Shown here: one piece after another, positions 17,191-25,680 of the stretch
Layout: the number at the start of each line of letters is the position of its first letter
Position numbering within the stretch: position 1 is the first letter of the stretch
Source: Sediminibacter sp. Hel_I_10
Lineage (GTDB): Bacteria; Bacteroidota; Bacteroidia; Flavobacteriales; Flavobacteriaceae
DNA: 64,000 bases
Assembly: GCF_000688335.1 (NCBI RefSeq)
Contig: NZ_JHZX01000001.1
Coordinates: 372,001-436,000 of the forward strand
Direction: 5' to 3'
Translations under genes and position numbers: made by a program
The notes under the pieces: model-generated
Seen by the model: the letters and a program-made list of their open reading frames with translations, nothing else
What the model was told of the DNA's origin: nothing
The model's database searches: none

Positions 17191-19158
17191 CTAGATGGAT
17201 TTGTACCGCAGTAGTCGTAAAGCATTTAGCACCACCACAATAGTAGATCCCTCATGAAATGCCACTGCCACGCCAATATTTGTGAGCCCCAAAATAGTAA
17301 CCGGTACCAATAAACCCACAACGCCTAGACTTATGGCGATATTTTGTTTGATGATTCTTTTGCTCTCACGACTCAAACTGATAACAAACGGCAAGTTCTC
17401 TATTTTATCAGACATGAGCGCAACATCTGCAGTTTCTAAAGCCACATCGCTCCCAGCCGCTCCCATGGCTATACTTACGGTACTTAAAGCCATAGCTGGT
17501 GCGTCATTCACGCCATCTCCAACCATAGCTATTTTTTTATCGCGCTTAATTAATGTCTTAATGGCGTCAACCTTGTCTTCTGGCAATAAATTGCCCTTGG
17601 CTTCGGTAAGACCAATTTGTTTAGCAATAGCATCTCCAACGTTTTGATGATCTCCCGTGAGCATGATCATCCGTTTGATCCCAATCGCTTTTAAACGCTT
17701 CAACGTATCCACGGCCGTTTTCCGAGGTAAATCCATAACACTCACCAGACCCACAATTTCTTGTTTGTAAGCTACCAACATGGCCGTATGACCGTTTTTT
17801 AAAAGTGCATTCATTTCAAGCCTTGTTTTCTCACTAATTGTGATCTCAGAAGACTCCATCAATGTGGCGTTACCAATAGATACCTTGTGGTTCTCATAGG
17901 TTGCAGTAATCCCCTTTCCTTGAATGGCATTAACATTAGTGGCCTTATTTTGAGAATCTATCTTGTACTTTGTTTTAAGGTCACTCGCGATTGCTTTTGC
18001 AAGGGGATGGTTACTTAGGTTCTCTACTTCTAAAACCAATCTGGCCAATTCCACTTCATCAAAATTACCTAACGGAAGAATATTGGTGAGTTTTGGTTTT
18101 CCTTCGGTTAACGTCCCCGTTTTATCAAAGGCAATGGTGGTGATTTCGCCTAAATCTTCCAATGCTCTTCCGCCTTTAATCAGCACACCATCTTGTGCGG
18201 CTCTAGCAACGCCACTTAAAACTGCACTAGGTGTAGAAATAGCTAATGCACATGGACTAGCCGCTACTAATACCGTGATGGCCCTATATAGACTTTCACT
18301 AAAGGTTTCATCAACCACTAGGTATGCAAAACACAGTAGAACGACCAAAAGAATAACCAATGGCACATACCACTTTTCAAACTTTTTGGTGAGCCGTTGT
18401 GTCGGTGACTTTTGAGTTTCAACCTCACTTACCATTTTAACCAACCTTGATACCGTAGAATCTTTAGTAAGCTTTAATACCAAGACTTCTATACTGTGAT
18501 CTCCGTTGATGGTGCCAGCAAATACAACATGCTTTTTGTCTATATCAATAAAGCTTGGTAAATCTTTTGTGTCTTGCAAATAGGTCTTATCTACAGGCAT
18601 GCTTTCGCCAGTGATTGGGGCTTGATTTACAGTGCTACTACCACTTACAATAACGCCATCTGCCGCTATCTTTGTGTTAGGTTTTACAACAATAATGTCT
18701 TTTAGTTGTAATGCTTCTATGGCAACATCCTCAAGTTGATCTCCTTTTTTAACCAAGGCCGTTTTTGGAGATAAATTTCCTAGTGCTTCAATGGACTTTT
18801 TAGCCTTGTTCATGGCATAATGCTCAAGAGCGTGACCCAAACTAAAAAGAAACAGCAATAGTGCTCCTTCTGCCCAACTCCCAATATAAGCAGCCCCTGC
18901 CGCAGCGGCAATCATTAAGAAATCAATATCGAACCCTCCTTTAATGATTTTTTTTGAAGCTTCAATAACTATAAAATAGGCTCCAAAAAAATACGCAATA
19001 CTATAGCCTGTAAGCGCCAAAGCAAAAGACAGTTGAGAAAACATTTCAATCAAAAAAGCAACTAAAAGAAATACGCCACAAAGCACAGCAAAATAGAGCT
19101 CTGTGTTTTTACCTAAAAATTGATGTCCCCCATGGGCCCCATCTTGATGATCTTTCAT
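17191..19158 (-). CDS. P1B-4-type heavy-metal-transporting P-type ATPase
   Basis: The 655-residue inner-membrane pump (ATG at 19158 preferred to GTG at 19164) has a short His-rich N terminus instead of a metal-binding domain. It then has paired helices, the actuator TGESMPVDK, the membrane motif AASPCALA, the phosphorylation site DKTGTLTEGK, GDGVNDAPA and a last helix region with FHEGSTIVVVLN. SPC in place of CPC together with HEG(S/G)T defines subgroup P1B-4, whose studied members export Co(II), Fe(II) or related metals. Iron or cobalt detoxification is inferred from the subgroup. It lies downstream of trxA in the same direction with a 155-nt gap and could be read from the trxA promoter. Confidence 0.92.
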   Translation of the reverse strand: MKDHQDGAHGGHQFLGKNTELYFAVLCGVFLLVAFLIEMFSQLSFALALTGYSIAYFFGAYFIVIEASKKIIKGGFDIDFLMIAAAAGAAYIGSWAEGALLLFLFSLGHALEHYAMNKAKKSIEALGNLSPKTALVKKGDQLEDVAIEALQLKDIIVVKPNTKIAADGVIVSGSSTVNQAPITGESMPVDKTYLQDTKDLPSFIDIDKKHVVFAGTINGDHSIEVLVLKLTKDSTVSRLVKMVSEVETQKSPTQRLTKKFEKWYVPLVILLVVLLCFAYLVVDETFSESLYRAITVLVAASPCALAISTPSAVLSGVARAAQDGVLIKGGRALEDLGEITTIAFDKTGTLTEGKPKLTNILPLGNFDEVELARLVLEVENLSNHPLAKAIASDLKTKYKIDSQNKATNVNAIQGKGITATYENHKVSIGNATLMESSEITISEKTRLEMNALLKNGHTAMLVAYKQEIVGLVSVMDLPRKTAVDTLKRLKAIGIKRMIMLTGDHQNVGDAIAKQIGLTEAKGNLLPEDKVDAIKTLIKRDKKIAMVGDGVNDAPAMALSTVSIAMGAAGSDVALETADVALMSDKIENLPFVISLSRESKRIIKQNIAISLGVVGLLVPVTILGLTNIGVAVAFHEGSTIVVVLNALRLLRYKSI

Positions 19159-19313
19159 ATCCACTCTTTTTTACGCGCTAATCAAATTCGATGTTATTTG
19201 AAATGTATAGCCTACAGGCAATATCTATAATACGGACCGCACCCTTTAACCTTAAAACCAAAAAAATGAAGTCATTTAGTAGCTTTAAAAAAATTAGTTT
19301 ATCGCTTTTTAAA

Positions 19314-19613
19314 CTATGAGTGAGATGTAATCACCTTAATAAGGTCATTTTTTTGAACAACTCCAGATTGTCGCCATACCTGTTGCCCCTTCTTAAACAA
19401 AACCATGGTGGGAACGCCCCTAACTTGATATTTTGCCGCGAGTGGCTGGTTTTTATCTACATCGATCTTTACAATTTTCACACCTTCCCCCAGTTCTGCT
19501 TTGACCTCTTTTAATATAGGCGCCAAGGCTTTACAAGGGCCACACCAATCTGCAAAAAAATCGACCAAAACTGGTGTTTCATCATTAATGATCTCATTAA
19601 AACTACTTTTCAT
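19314..19613 (-). CDS. trxA: Thioredoxin
   Basis: This 99-residue cytosolic thioredoxin has the active site FADWCGPCK (Cys about 27 and 30), the conserved buried VDVDKN-like strand (KIDVDKN) and the cis-Pro in RGVPTM (Pro about 69). There is no signal peptide. It is divergent from the FixL-like kinase, and the 172-nt gap between them holds a TTGAT-N4-ATCAG site placed for class II activation of trxA. The gene context (universal stress proteins, methionine sulfoxide reductases, metal ATPase) supports a redox stress role. Confidence 0.95.
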   Translation of the reverse strand: MKSSFNEIINDETPVLVDFFADWCGPCKALAPILKEVKAELGEGVKIVKIDVDKNQPLAAKYQVRGVPTMVLFKKGQQVWRQSGVVQKNDLIKVITSHS

Positions 19614-19652
19614 GATCTTTTATTTAGTATAATTCTCAATATTCTGATTCAC

Positions 19653-19696
19653 TAAAATTACTAAATCTCTAAATTATAAAAGCTGATATTGATCAA
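19653..19696 (-). promoter_or_regulatory. Class II Crp/Fnr-type promoter of trxA
   Basis: On the coding strand the site reads TTGAT-CAAT-ATCAG (19683-19696 on the plus strand), a near-match to the Fnr/FixK consensus. Its centre is 19689.5. TAATTTTA reads leftward from 19660 to 19653, with its first T exactly 29.5 nt from the centre. The site is in the trxA/kinase divergent gap and could also affect the kinase, but no equally spaced -7 element is seen in that direction. Confidence 0.72.
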
Positions 19697-19785
19697 CTAA
19701 AATAAATATAAAGCTTTATTGGATTAATCAATGAAACAGGCTGTAATCACCTATCTTTCTATTCTCAAAATCAAGATCTTATCCT

Positions 19786-21291
19786 ATGTTTCAGCAAGAC
19801 CAAGAAATTTTTAATATCCTCCTAGACTCTGTATCAGAGGGCGTTATCGTGGTTGATCAAAATCAGACCATTGTTGAGGCAAACAGCTCTGCCGAAACTA
19901 TGTTTGGCTACAATAGAAAAGAACTGTTGCAACTTCCGCTTCAAAATTTGATTCCTCAAAATTATCACACTAAACATGATCAACATTTTAAGGGGTTTAT
20001 CAAGCAAAATAAGCATCGGCAAATGGGTCAAGGTCGTGATATTTTTGGCTTAAAAAAGAATGGAGTTATTTTCCCTATTGAGGCGAGTTTAAACCCATTT
20101 AATATCTACGGTCAAAATTTTATAATGGCTTTAGTTGTTGATATTACTGAGCGTAAAAAGCTAGAAGAAGAAAAGATACATTTGGCTAAAATCTTTCTTG
20201 AATCTTTGAATGAAATCTATGTGTTTGATTCTAAGACCTTAAAATTTATAAATGCCAACCATGGTGCACAAAAAAATATTGGGTATGGATTAGAAGAATT
20301 GGTAACTATGACGCCTTTGGATATTAAGCCCAATTTTACTGAAGCCCAATTTCGAATTCAATTAAAAGACCTGAGCGATGGTACTAAAGAAAAAATAGAA
20401 TTTGACACCATACACAAACGAAAATCGGGAAGCACATATCCCGTAAACGTACACCTGCAGCGCTCAGTCTTAGGAGACAAAAATGTATTTCTGGCCATTA
20501 TCATAGACATTACAGAACAGAAAAATTACACGAGCACGTTAGAAAAAACCGTTGCCTTAAGAACCAAAGAATTAAAAATAGCCTTGGCTGCAGAAAAGGA
20601 GCTTAATGATTTGAAAACAAAATTTCTGTCTATGGTGTCTCATGAATTTAAAACGCCTTTGAGCGGCATTCTAACATCAACCATTTTACTCAGCAAGTAT
20701 AAACAAACAGAACAGCAAGAAAAACGAGAAAAACACATCAAGACCATCACCGATAAAGTGCAATATCTCAATGCTATTTTAAGCGACTTTCTTTCCGTAG
20801 AAAAATTAGCCAATGGCAAGATCAACTATAAGTTCACCAAGTTTAATTTAAGCAAGGTTTTAAATGAGGTGATTTATAATGCCAACATGCTTTTAAAAGA
20901 CGGCCAGCAAATTAATTATCCTAAACATATAGACGAGATCTATTTATTTCAAGATGAAAAAATTCTAGAATTATCCCTGTCAAACTTGATCTATAACGCC
21001 ATTAAATATTCTTCAGAAAACACCACAATAGATATCTCTATTTCTCAAAATGAACACCAAACCACCTTCAAAATAAAAGATGAAGGCATTGGAATCCCTG
21101 AGAAGGATCAAAAAAATATTTTTAATCGCTATTTCAGGGCAGAAAACGCATTACTTATGCAAGGTACAGGCATTGGCCTCTTTATTGTAAAAGATCATTT
21201 AAAAAAACTCAACGGCTCCATTACTTTTAAAAGTATAGAGAATGAAGGGTCAACATTTATCATAGAACTCCCAAATAAAGCACAGTCATGA
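19786..21291 (+). CDS. Two-PAS histidine kinase with a FixL-like haem PAS domain
   Basis: The 501-residue soluble kinase has PAS-1 at about 5-125, PAS-2 at about 130-245, a DHp domain with MVSHEFKTPLSG (His about 285) and an ATPase domain (N box LSNLIYNAIKYS, DEGIGI, GTGIGLFIVK). PAS-1 resembles FixL: LIPQNYHTKHDQHFKGF aligns with the FixL haem helix, placing His64 at the proximal haem ligand. Arg84 falls exactly 20 residues later, as His200 and Arg220 do in Bradyrhizobium FixL. Oxygen sensing through haem is inferred from this. PAS-2 (SLNEIYVFDSKT and TPLDIKPNF) is closely similar to a PAS near residue 1,540 of the giant kinase. The gene overlaps the receiver-Crp gene by 4 nt (ATGA), so the two are a cognate pair. 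Confidence 0.9.
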   Translation: MFQQDQEIFNILLDSVSEGVIVVDQNQTIVEANSSAETMFGYNRKELLQLPLQNLIPQNYHTKHDQHFKGFIKQNKHRQMGQGRDIFGLKKNGVIFPIEASLNPFNIYGQNFIMALVVDITERKKLEEEKIHLAKIFLESLNEIYVFDSKTLKFINANHGAQKNIGYGLEELVTMTPLDIKPNFTEAQFRIQLKDLSDGTKEKIEFDTIHKRKSGSTYPVNVHLQRSVLGDKNVFLAIIIDITEQKNYTSTLEKTVALRTKELKIALAAEKELNDLKTKFLSMVSHEFKTPLSGILTSTILLSKYKQTEQQEKREKHIKTITDKVQYLNAILSDFLSVEKLANGKINYKFTKFNLSKVLNEVIYNANMLLKDGQQINYPKHIDEIYLFQDEKILELSLSNLIYNAIKYSSENTTIDISISQNEHQTTFKIKDEGIGIPEKDQKNIFNRYFRAENALLMQGTGIGLFIVKDHLKKLNGSITFKSIENEGSTFIIELPNKAQS

Positions 21292-22334
21292 CAACCTTAC
21301 TTTTAATAGAAGATGATAACGTATTACGAGAGAATACTTCGGAAATATTAGAACTTTCAAATTATCGAGTTATTACAGCCAGTAATGGACAAATAGGACT
21401 TGAGATGGCCAAAAAACAGAGACCTGATCTCATTATTTGTGATATTATGATGCCTGTGCTTGACGGTTACGGCGTTCTAAAAGGCCTATCTCAGGATAAC
21501 GAAACAAAATTTATTCCTTTTATATTTCTATCTGCCAAAAGTGAACGGCACGACATTAGAAAAGGCATGAATCTTGGCGCAGATGACTACCTTACAAAAC
21601 CTTTTAATGAAGAGGAGATTGTGAGTGCCATTGAGAGTAGATTAGCAAAAGTCTCCATTCTCAAAGAGGAACAAGCGCTTGTTAAAACTACGTTGGACAG
21701 TGACATGGCTGAGTCATTACATGGGCTTAAGGCGGTGTTTGAAGCGCATGGGGAAGTTTCCTCTTTTCAAAAAAATGATGTGATTTACCAAGAAGGTCAA
21801 CACTCAAATACTATTTACTATGTGCTTGAAGGTATTGTAAAGTGTTACAGATTTGACGAAAATGGTAAAGAACTGATTACTGCACTTCAAAAAAAAGATC
21901 ATCTTTTTGGTTACACCTCTTTTTCGCAAAACATACCTTACAGAGAAACGGCTACTGTTATAAGCGACGCTAAAACCTTAAGCATTTCGAAAAGTGAACT
22001 GGATTCTATTTTAAGTAATCATCACGCATTAACATTAGAAGTCATTCAATTATTAACCGATGATCTTATAGAAACTAAAGACCAGCTCCTGCAAATGGCC
22101 TATAGCTCTGTTCAAAGAAAAACAGCTGCCACAATACTAAGATTTGCTGAAAAAATAAACACTAAACCTGAAGATCCCATTAGGATTTCTAGAAATGATC
22201 TCGCCAGCGTAGCAGGTATTGCCACAGAAACCTTAATAAGAACCATGTCTGAGTTTAAGCGACAAGGTCTTATTGAAATGGAAGGACGAAACATTAAAGT
22301 TTTGAACCTTAAAAAACTACAGGACATACAATGA
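21288..22334 (+). CDS. Response regulator fused to a Crp/Fnr-type transcription factor
   Basis: The 348 residues contain a receiver (IEDD at 7-10, phospho-acceptor Asp52 in ICDIMMPVLDG, Ser82, Lys104 in TKPF), a cNMP-binding-like beta roll (about 140-250, FQKNDVIYQEG to ETATVISDAKTLSIS), a dimerisation helix and a Crp-type winged helix. Its recognition helix TETLIRTMSEF has Glu314 and Arg318 in the positions that read TGA half-sites in Crp and Fnr. There is no Fe-S cysteine cluster, so the signal should come by phosphorylation from the overlapping FixL-like kinase. Functionally it resembles FixJ and FixK in one chain. The likely targets are the five TGAY-N4-RTCA promoters around it. Confidence 0.92.
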   Translation: MTTLLLIEDDNVLRENTSEILELSNYRVITASNGQIGLEMAKKQRPDLIICDIMMPVLDGYGVLKGLSQDNETKFIPFIFLSAKSERHDIRKGMNLGADDYLTKPFNEEEIVSAIESRLAKVSILKEEQALVKTTLDSDMAESLHGLKAVFEAHGEVSSFQKNDVIYQEGQHSNTIYYVLEGIVKCYRFDENGKELITALQKKDHLFGYTSFSQNIPYRETATVISDAKTLSISKSELDSILSNHHALTLEVIQLLTDDLIETKDQLLQMAYSSVQRKTAATILRFAEKINTKPEDPIRISRNDLASVAGIATETLIRTMSEFKRQGLIEMEGRNIKVLNLKKLQDIQ

Positions 22335-22354
22335 TTCTATACTAACTTTTAAAA

Positions 22355-22399
22355 TATGATGAATATCATAGCTCTTTAGTAGGCTTCCTTATAGATTTA
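22355..22399 (+). promoter_or_regulatory. Class II Crp/Fnr-type promoter of the first universal stress gene
   Basis: TATGAT-GAAT-ATCATA (22355-22370) is a palindromic TGAT-N4-ATCA site centred at 22362.5. TAGATTTA begins at 22392, exactly 29.5 nt from the centre, and predicts a transcription start near 22404. The identical -7 octamer occurs at the NimA-like gene. Confidence 0.75.
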
Positions 22400-22414
22400 C
22401 TCTCACAAAGAGAA

Positions 22415-23263
22415 ATGTATAGAATGACTATTTTACTACCCACTGACTTTTCTGAGAACTCCTATAAAGCGATGCATTATGCACTCGATTTTTTCGAGAA
22501 TTCAACCTGCGATTTCTACTTACTTCATGTCAACAGAATGTTAGGTCTCAGCCCTGGTGACACCATGTACACGCCCAGCCAGAAAGATATTGAAGAGATG
22601 TACATCAAGCCTTCAAAAAGCAAATTAAAAGCAACCATTGCAACTCTTAGTAAAAAACACAGTTATAACAAAAATCATAAATTTCACGTAGTGGCCGATT
22701 ATGGTGTGCTGGTGGAATCGATTAGAAAACACGTCGCCAATAAAAAAATAGACACGATAGTCATGGGCACCAAAGGCGCATCTGGATTAAAAAGTTACAT
22801 CTTGGGGAGCAATACTGGTGACGTCATCAAAAAAGTAAAATGTAATACGCTAGTGGTTCCTGAGCTTGCAAAATATAAAGCGCTCAACGAAATCGCATTT
22901 CCTACAGACTACTTACTCTCCTATAACATAAAAACCCTTCAGCAACTCACCGATTTACTCTATGCAACTAAAGCCAGTTTACGAATCATACATATGCTCA
23001 AACACAATAGAACATTAAGCAGTGAACAGATTGCCAACAAGGATTTACTCAATGAATATTTCGATGACTTTAAACCGACATTTCATTTTCTTAGTGATGA
23101 CAAAGTAGAGAATGCCATTCAATATTTTGTAGAAAACCAGCATGTCGATCTTATTACCATGGTGGCGAAGAACCTCAACTATTTGCAAAATATATTTTTT
23201 CACTCAAGAGTTGAACACATCAGCTATCACACTAAAATACCGTTTTTTGTGATGCATGAATAA
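22415..23263 (+). CDS. Tandem-domain universal stress protein
   Basis: The 282-residue cytosolic protein has two UspA folds. The first opens with ILLPTDFSENS and carries the ATP-binding signature VMGTKGASGLK, then LGSNTGDVI and TLVVP (G-x2-G-x9-G(S/T)). The second (from about residue 155, IAFPTDYLLS) lacks the glycine loop and is degenerate. An internal ATG at the fourth codon is an alternative start. It is the first of three rightward usp genes and has its own Crp/Fnr-type promoter. Proteins of this family aid survival in growth arrest and low oxygen. The specific role is unknown. Confidence 0.9.
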   Translation: MYRMTILLPTDFSENSYKAMHYALDFFENSTCDFYLLHVNRMLGLSPGDTMYTPSQKDIEEMYIKPSKSKLKATIATLSKKHSYNKNHKFHVVADYGVLVESIRKHVANKKIDTIVMGTKGASGLKSYILGSNTGDVIKKVKCNTLVVPELAKYKALNEIAFPTDYLLSYNIKTLQQLTDLLYATKASLRIIHMLKHNRTLSSEQIANKDLLNEYFDDFKPTFHFLSDDKVENAIQYFVENQHVDLITMVAKNLNYLQNIFFHSRVEHISYHTKIPFFVMHE

Positions 23264-23302
23264 TGGCTGTTGGTATTATAAATTTCAATCCATTATTCTA
23301 AC

Positions 23303-23347
23303 TCTGATATATATCATAGTTCACCGCGCTCAAAGATAATAACTTCA
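23303..23347 (+). promoter_or_regulatory. Class II Crp/Fnr-type promoter of the second universal stress gene
   Basis: TGAT-ATAT-ATCA (23305-23316) is centred at 23310.5. A weaker -7 candidate, TAACTTCA, begins at 23340, again exactly 29.5 nt downstream. The predicted leader before the ATG at 23372 is about 20 nt. Confidence 0.65.
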
Positions 23348-23371
23348 CTCACCTATCTCAACGACATCATT

Positions 23372-24220
23372 ATGCTATCTATACTTCTTCCTACTGATTT
23401 TTCTGAAAATTCAATGAATGCTATAAAGTACGCTCTAGAATTTTTTAAATATCAAGAGACGCAATTCTTATTCATGCACGCCTATCAAAATGAGTTTTAT
23501 GACCACGAAGAACTCACTTCGAGAGACCATTTTGATACAGTTTTAGAAAAAGTTAAAATGGAATCCGAAAGCAGCTTAAAGCAATTGCTCAAAGATGTCA
23601 ATGCATTGGCGCCAAATCCCAGATTTACTTATGACAGTATTTCTGCCAATAATACTCTTGTTTCCGAAACCAATTCACTCGCCCATGCAAGACATATAGA
23701 TTTAATTGTCATCGGGACTAAAGGCATATCAGATGAGCGCCAAACCGTCTTTGGAAGTCAGACCTTTCAAGTTTTGAAATGTGTGGAATGCCCTGTTCTT
23801 GCCATTCCATGCAATTACTCAAACACACAGCCAAAGCGAATTCTATTTCCTACCAATTACCTCATGCCATATAAGCGTCGTGAATTAAAATTGCTTTCCA
23901 TATTAGCCAAATCTTACAGATGTAAAATAGACATCTTATATGTTTCTAAAAGTGACAAACTATCCATTAGACAAGAAGACAATCAAGCATTTATCAAGAA
24001 CGTTTTAAGTGATAATGAATTGAATTTTTGCTTTAGAGATAGTCATCATATTCCGCATACCATAACCAATTACATCAAAGAAAACCAAATGGATATGCTG
24101 ACTATGGTCAATACTCAGCACTCTTTTTTAGAAGATCTTTTATTTCCTTCAACCCTTGATAAAGTAGGTCTTGGTCTAGACATTCCATTACTCGCATTAC
24201 AAAATACCACTCGCATATAA
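23372..24220 (+). CDS. Tandem-domain universal stress protein
   Basis: This 282-residue paralogue of the preceding gene has an N-terminal UspA fold with ILLPTDFSENS and VIGTKGISDER, followed by FGSQTFQVL and CPVLAIP, where the second Gly of the ATP loop is changed to Asp. The C-terminal fold (ILFPTNYLMP onward) lacks the ATP loop. The altered loop suggests it may not bind ATP like its neighbours. It is followed after 18 nt by the third usp gene, so these two are co-transcribed from the promoter at 23303-23347. Confidence 0.88.
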   Translation: MLSILLPTDFSENSMNAIKYALEFFKYQETQFLFMHAYQNEFYDHEELTSRDHFDTVLEKVKMESESSLKQLLKDVNALAPNPRFTYDSISANNTLVSETNSLAHARHIDLIVIGTKGISDERQTVFGSQTFQVLKCVECPVLAIPCNYSNTQPKRILFPTNYLMPYKRRELKLLSILAKSYRCKIDILYVSKSDKLSIRQEDNQAFIKNVLSDNELNFCFRDSHHIPHTITNYIKENQMDMLTMVNTQHSFLEDLLFPSTLDKVGLGLDIPLLALQNTTRI

Positions 24221-24238
24221 CATTGAAACATCTGCACC

Positions 24239-25084
24239 ATGAAACATATCCTATTACCAACCGATTTTTCTGAAAACTCCTGGAACGCTATTGTCTATGC
24301 AATGCAGTTATTTAAAGAACAAACCTGCACTTTTTATTTATTAAACACCTATACCCCTGTTGTCTATCATGCTGAATATGTAATGGGCTATCCCGCTCAA
24401 TTTGGCTTGGGGGACACTATTAGAAACACATCTCAACAACAATTAGAGGAGCTTGTATTGCGTGTCTCTAATGCCTTTGAAGTAAATCCCAAACACACTT
24501 TCGAAACAGCTGCTAGATTTAATACACTCGTCCCGTGCATCTCTGAATTTTTAGAGACACAGCCTATAGACCTCATCATCATGGGGACCAAAGGTGCCAC
24601 TGGAGCTCAGGAAGTGCTTTTTGGATCAAATACCGTACATGTAATTAACGCCATTAGCTGTTCTGTTTTGGCCATTCCTTCTAACTTCAAATACAAAGCA
24701 CCTTATGAGATTTTATTTCCTACAGACCTAAAGGTAAACCATCAACATATAGAGGCTAAGATATTACAGCAAATTACCTTATCCAACCACTCTCGAGTGC
24801 ACTTAATGCATGTTTCAACAGGAAATGCTCTTAACGATGTACAAAAGGAAAATAAGCTACAATTAGAATCTAGTTTTGAAAATACCGTGATGCTTTTTCA
24901 TGATGTCACAGATATGAGTATTCCAGAAGCGATTGATAAATTCCAGACCACTTATGAGATCAATTTATTGGTCATGGTAAATAATAAGCACTCCTTTTTT
25001 GAAAATTTATTTTTCAAGAATACAGTCCATCAAATAGGGTTTCATTTAAATATTCCTTTTCTAGTGATTCCATCAAACAAATAA
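24239..25084 (+). CDS. Tandem-domain universal stress protein
   Basis: The 281-residue protein starts MKHILLPTDFSENSW. The first domain has the intact ATP signature IMGTKGATGAQ, FGSNTVHVI and SVLAIPS. The second (ILFPTDLKVN) is without the glycine loop. The gene lies 18 nt behind the previous usp gene and 75 nt before the helical hypothetical gene. It is probably induced with the second usp gene. Confidence 0.9.
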   Translation: MKHILLPTDFSENSWNAIVYAMQLFKEQTCTFYLLNTYTPVVYHAEYVMGYPAQFGLGDTIRNTSQQQLEELVLRVSNAFEVNPKHTFETAARFNTLVPCISEFLETQPIDLIIMGTKGATGAQEVLFGSNTVHVINAISCSVLAIPSNFKYKAPYEILFPTDLKVNHQHIEAKILQQITLSNHSRVHLMHVSTGNALNDVQKENKLQLESSFENTVMLFHDVTDMSIPEAIDKFQTTYEINLLVMVNNKHSFFENLFFKNTVHQIGFHLNIPFLVIPSNK

Positions 25085-25159
25085 ATAAAGTTTTGCCGAG
25101 GTATATCTTATCTCAATAATGATCAAATTTTTAGAGTATACACTTAATACCATCTCATT

Positions 25160-25603
25160 ATGAAAATAACACAAACGCGATATTCCAAATGGCTTAGTGC
25201 CGAAGACATGCACAATAATTCTCAAGAATGGCTGTCTGAGCTAAATTTTATCAAAGACGAACATCTGTTCTATCAAAATCTCATCAATTCATTGGCATCA
25301 GAAATAGCAGAAGAGAACAGTAAGGATAACTACATTGAAATTATAGACATTCTTAATACATCTCAAAAACAAAACCAAACACTCATTAAAGCGGTGAACG
25401 ATCATCAAAATGAACTTGAAGTGATGCTGGATGGCATTGATCAAATAAAAGAAGAAAAGATGTACGTTAAAGTACACACCACTTTAATTGCCACTATTGC
25501 AGAGTTTTTAAAAGAATATAAACTATTAAAAACGCAGTTGTTTGACATTATAAAAACCATCACCAAAGACGGGAAACAAAGAGATTTGATGGATAAAAAA
25601 TAA
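25160..25603 (+). CDS. Helical protein of unknown function in the stress cluster
   Basis: This 147-residue protein is predicted nearly all helical with two long amphipathic helices (about 35-95 and 105-140), and has no signal peptide or membrane segment. I recognise no family. The opening MKITQTRYSKWLSAEDMH is polar, and the layout is like small four-helix coiled-coil proteins found near universal stress genes. It ends at a strong hairpin terminator. No TGAT-N4-ATCA site was found in its upstream gap, so it may be read through from usp. Confidence 0.7.
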   Translation: MKITQTRYSKWLSAEDMHNNSQEWLSELNFIKDEHLFYQNLINSLASEIAEENSKDNYIEIIDILNTSQKQNQTLIKAVNDHQNELEVMLDGIDQIKEEKMYVKVHTTLIATIAEFLKEYKLLKTQLFDIIKTITKDGKQRDLMDKK

Positions 25604-25640
25604 GCTACCAATCCTAAATATTTATAGGTGGTAGCCCTTT
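25604..25640. terminator. Hairpin terminator between convergent genes
   Basis: GCTACC (25604-25609) pairs with GGTAGC (25630-25635), with an inner CCTA/TAGG pairing, followed by CCCTTT. It starts right after the stop of the helical gene and sits 46 nt from the stop of the opposite usp gene, so it may serve both directions. Confidence 0.6.
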
Positions 25641-25680
25641 ATGCGCTTAGTATAATTTAAGACCTCAAGCAATACATCAT

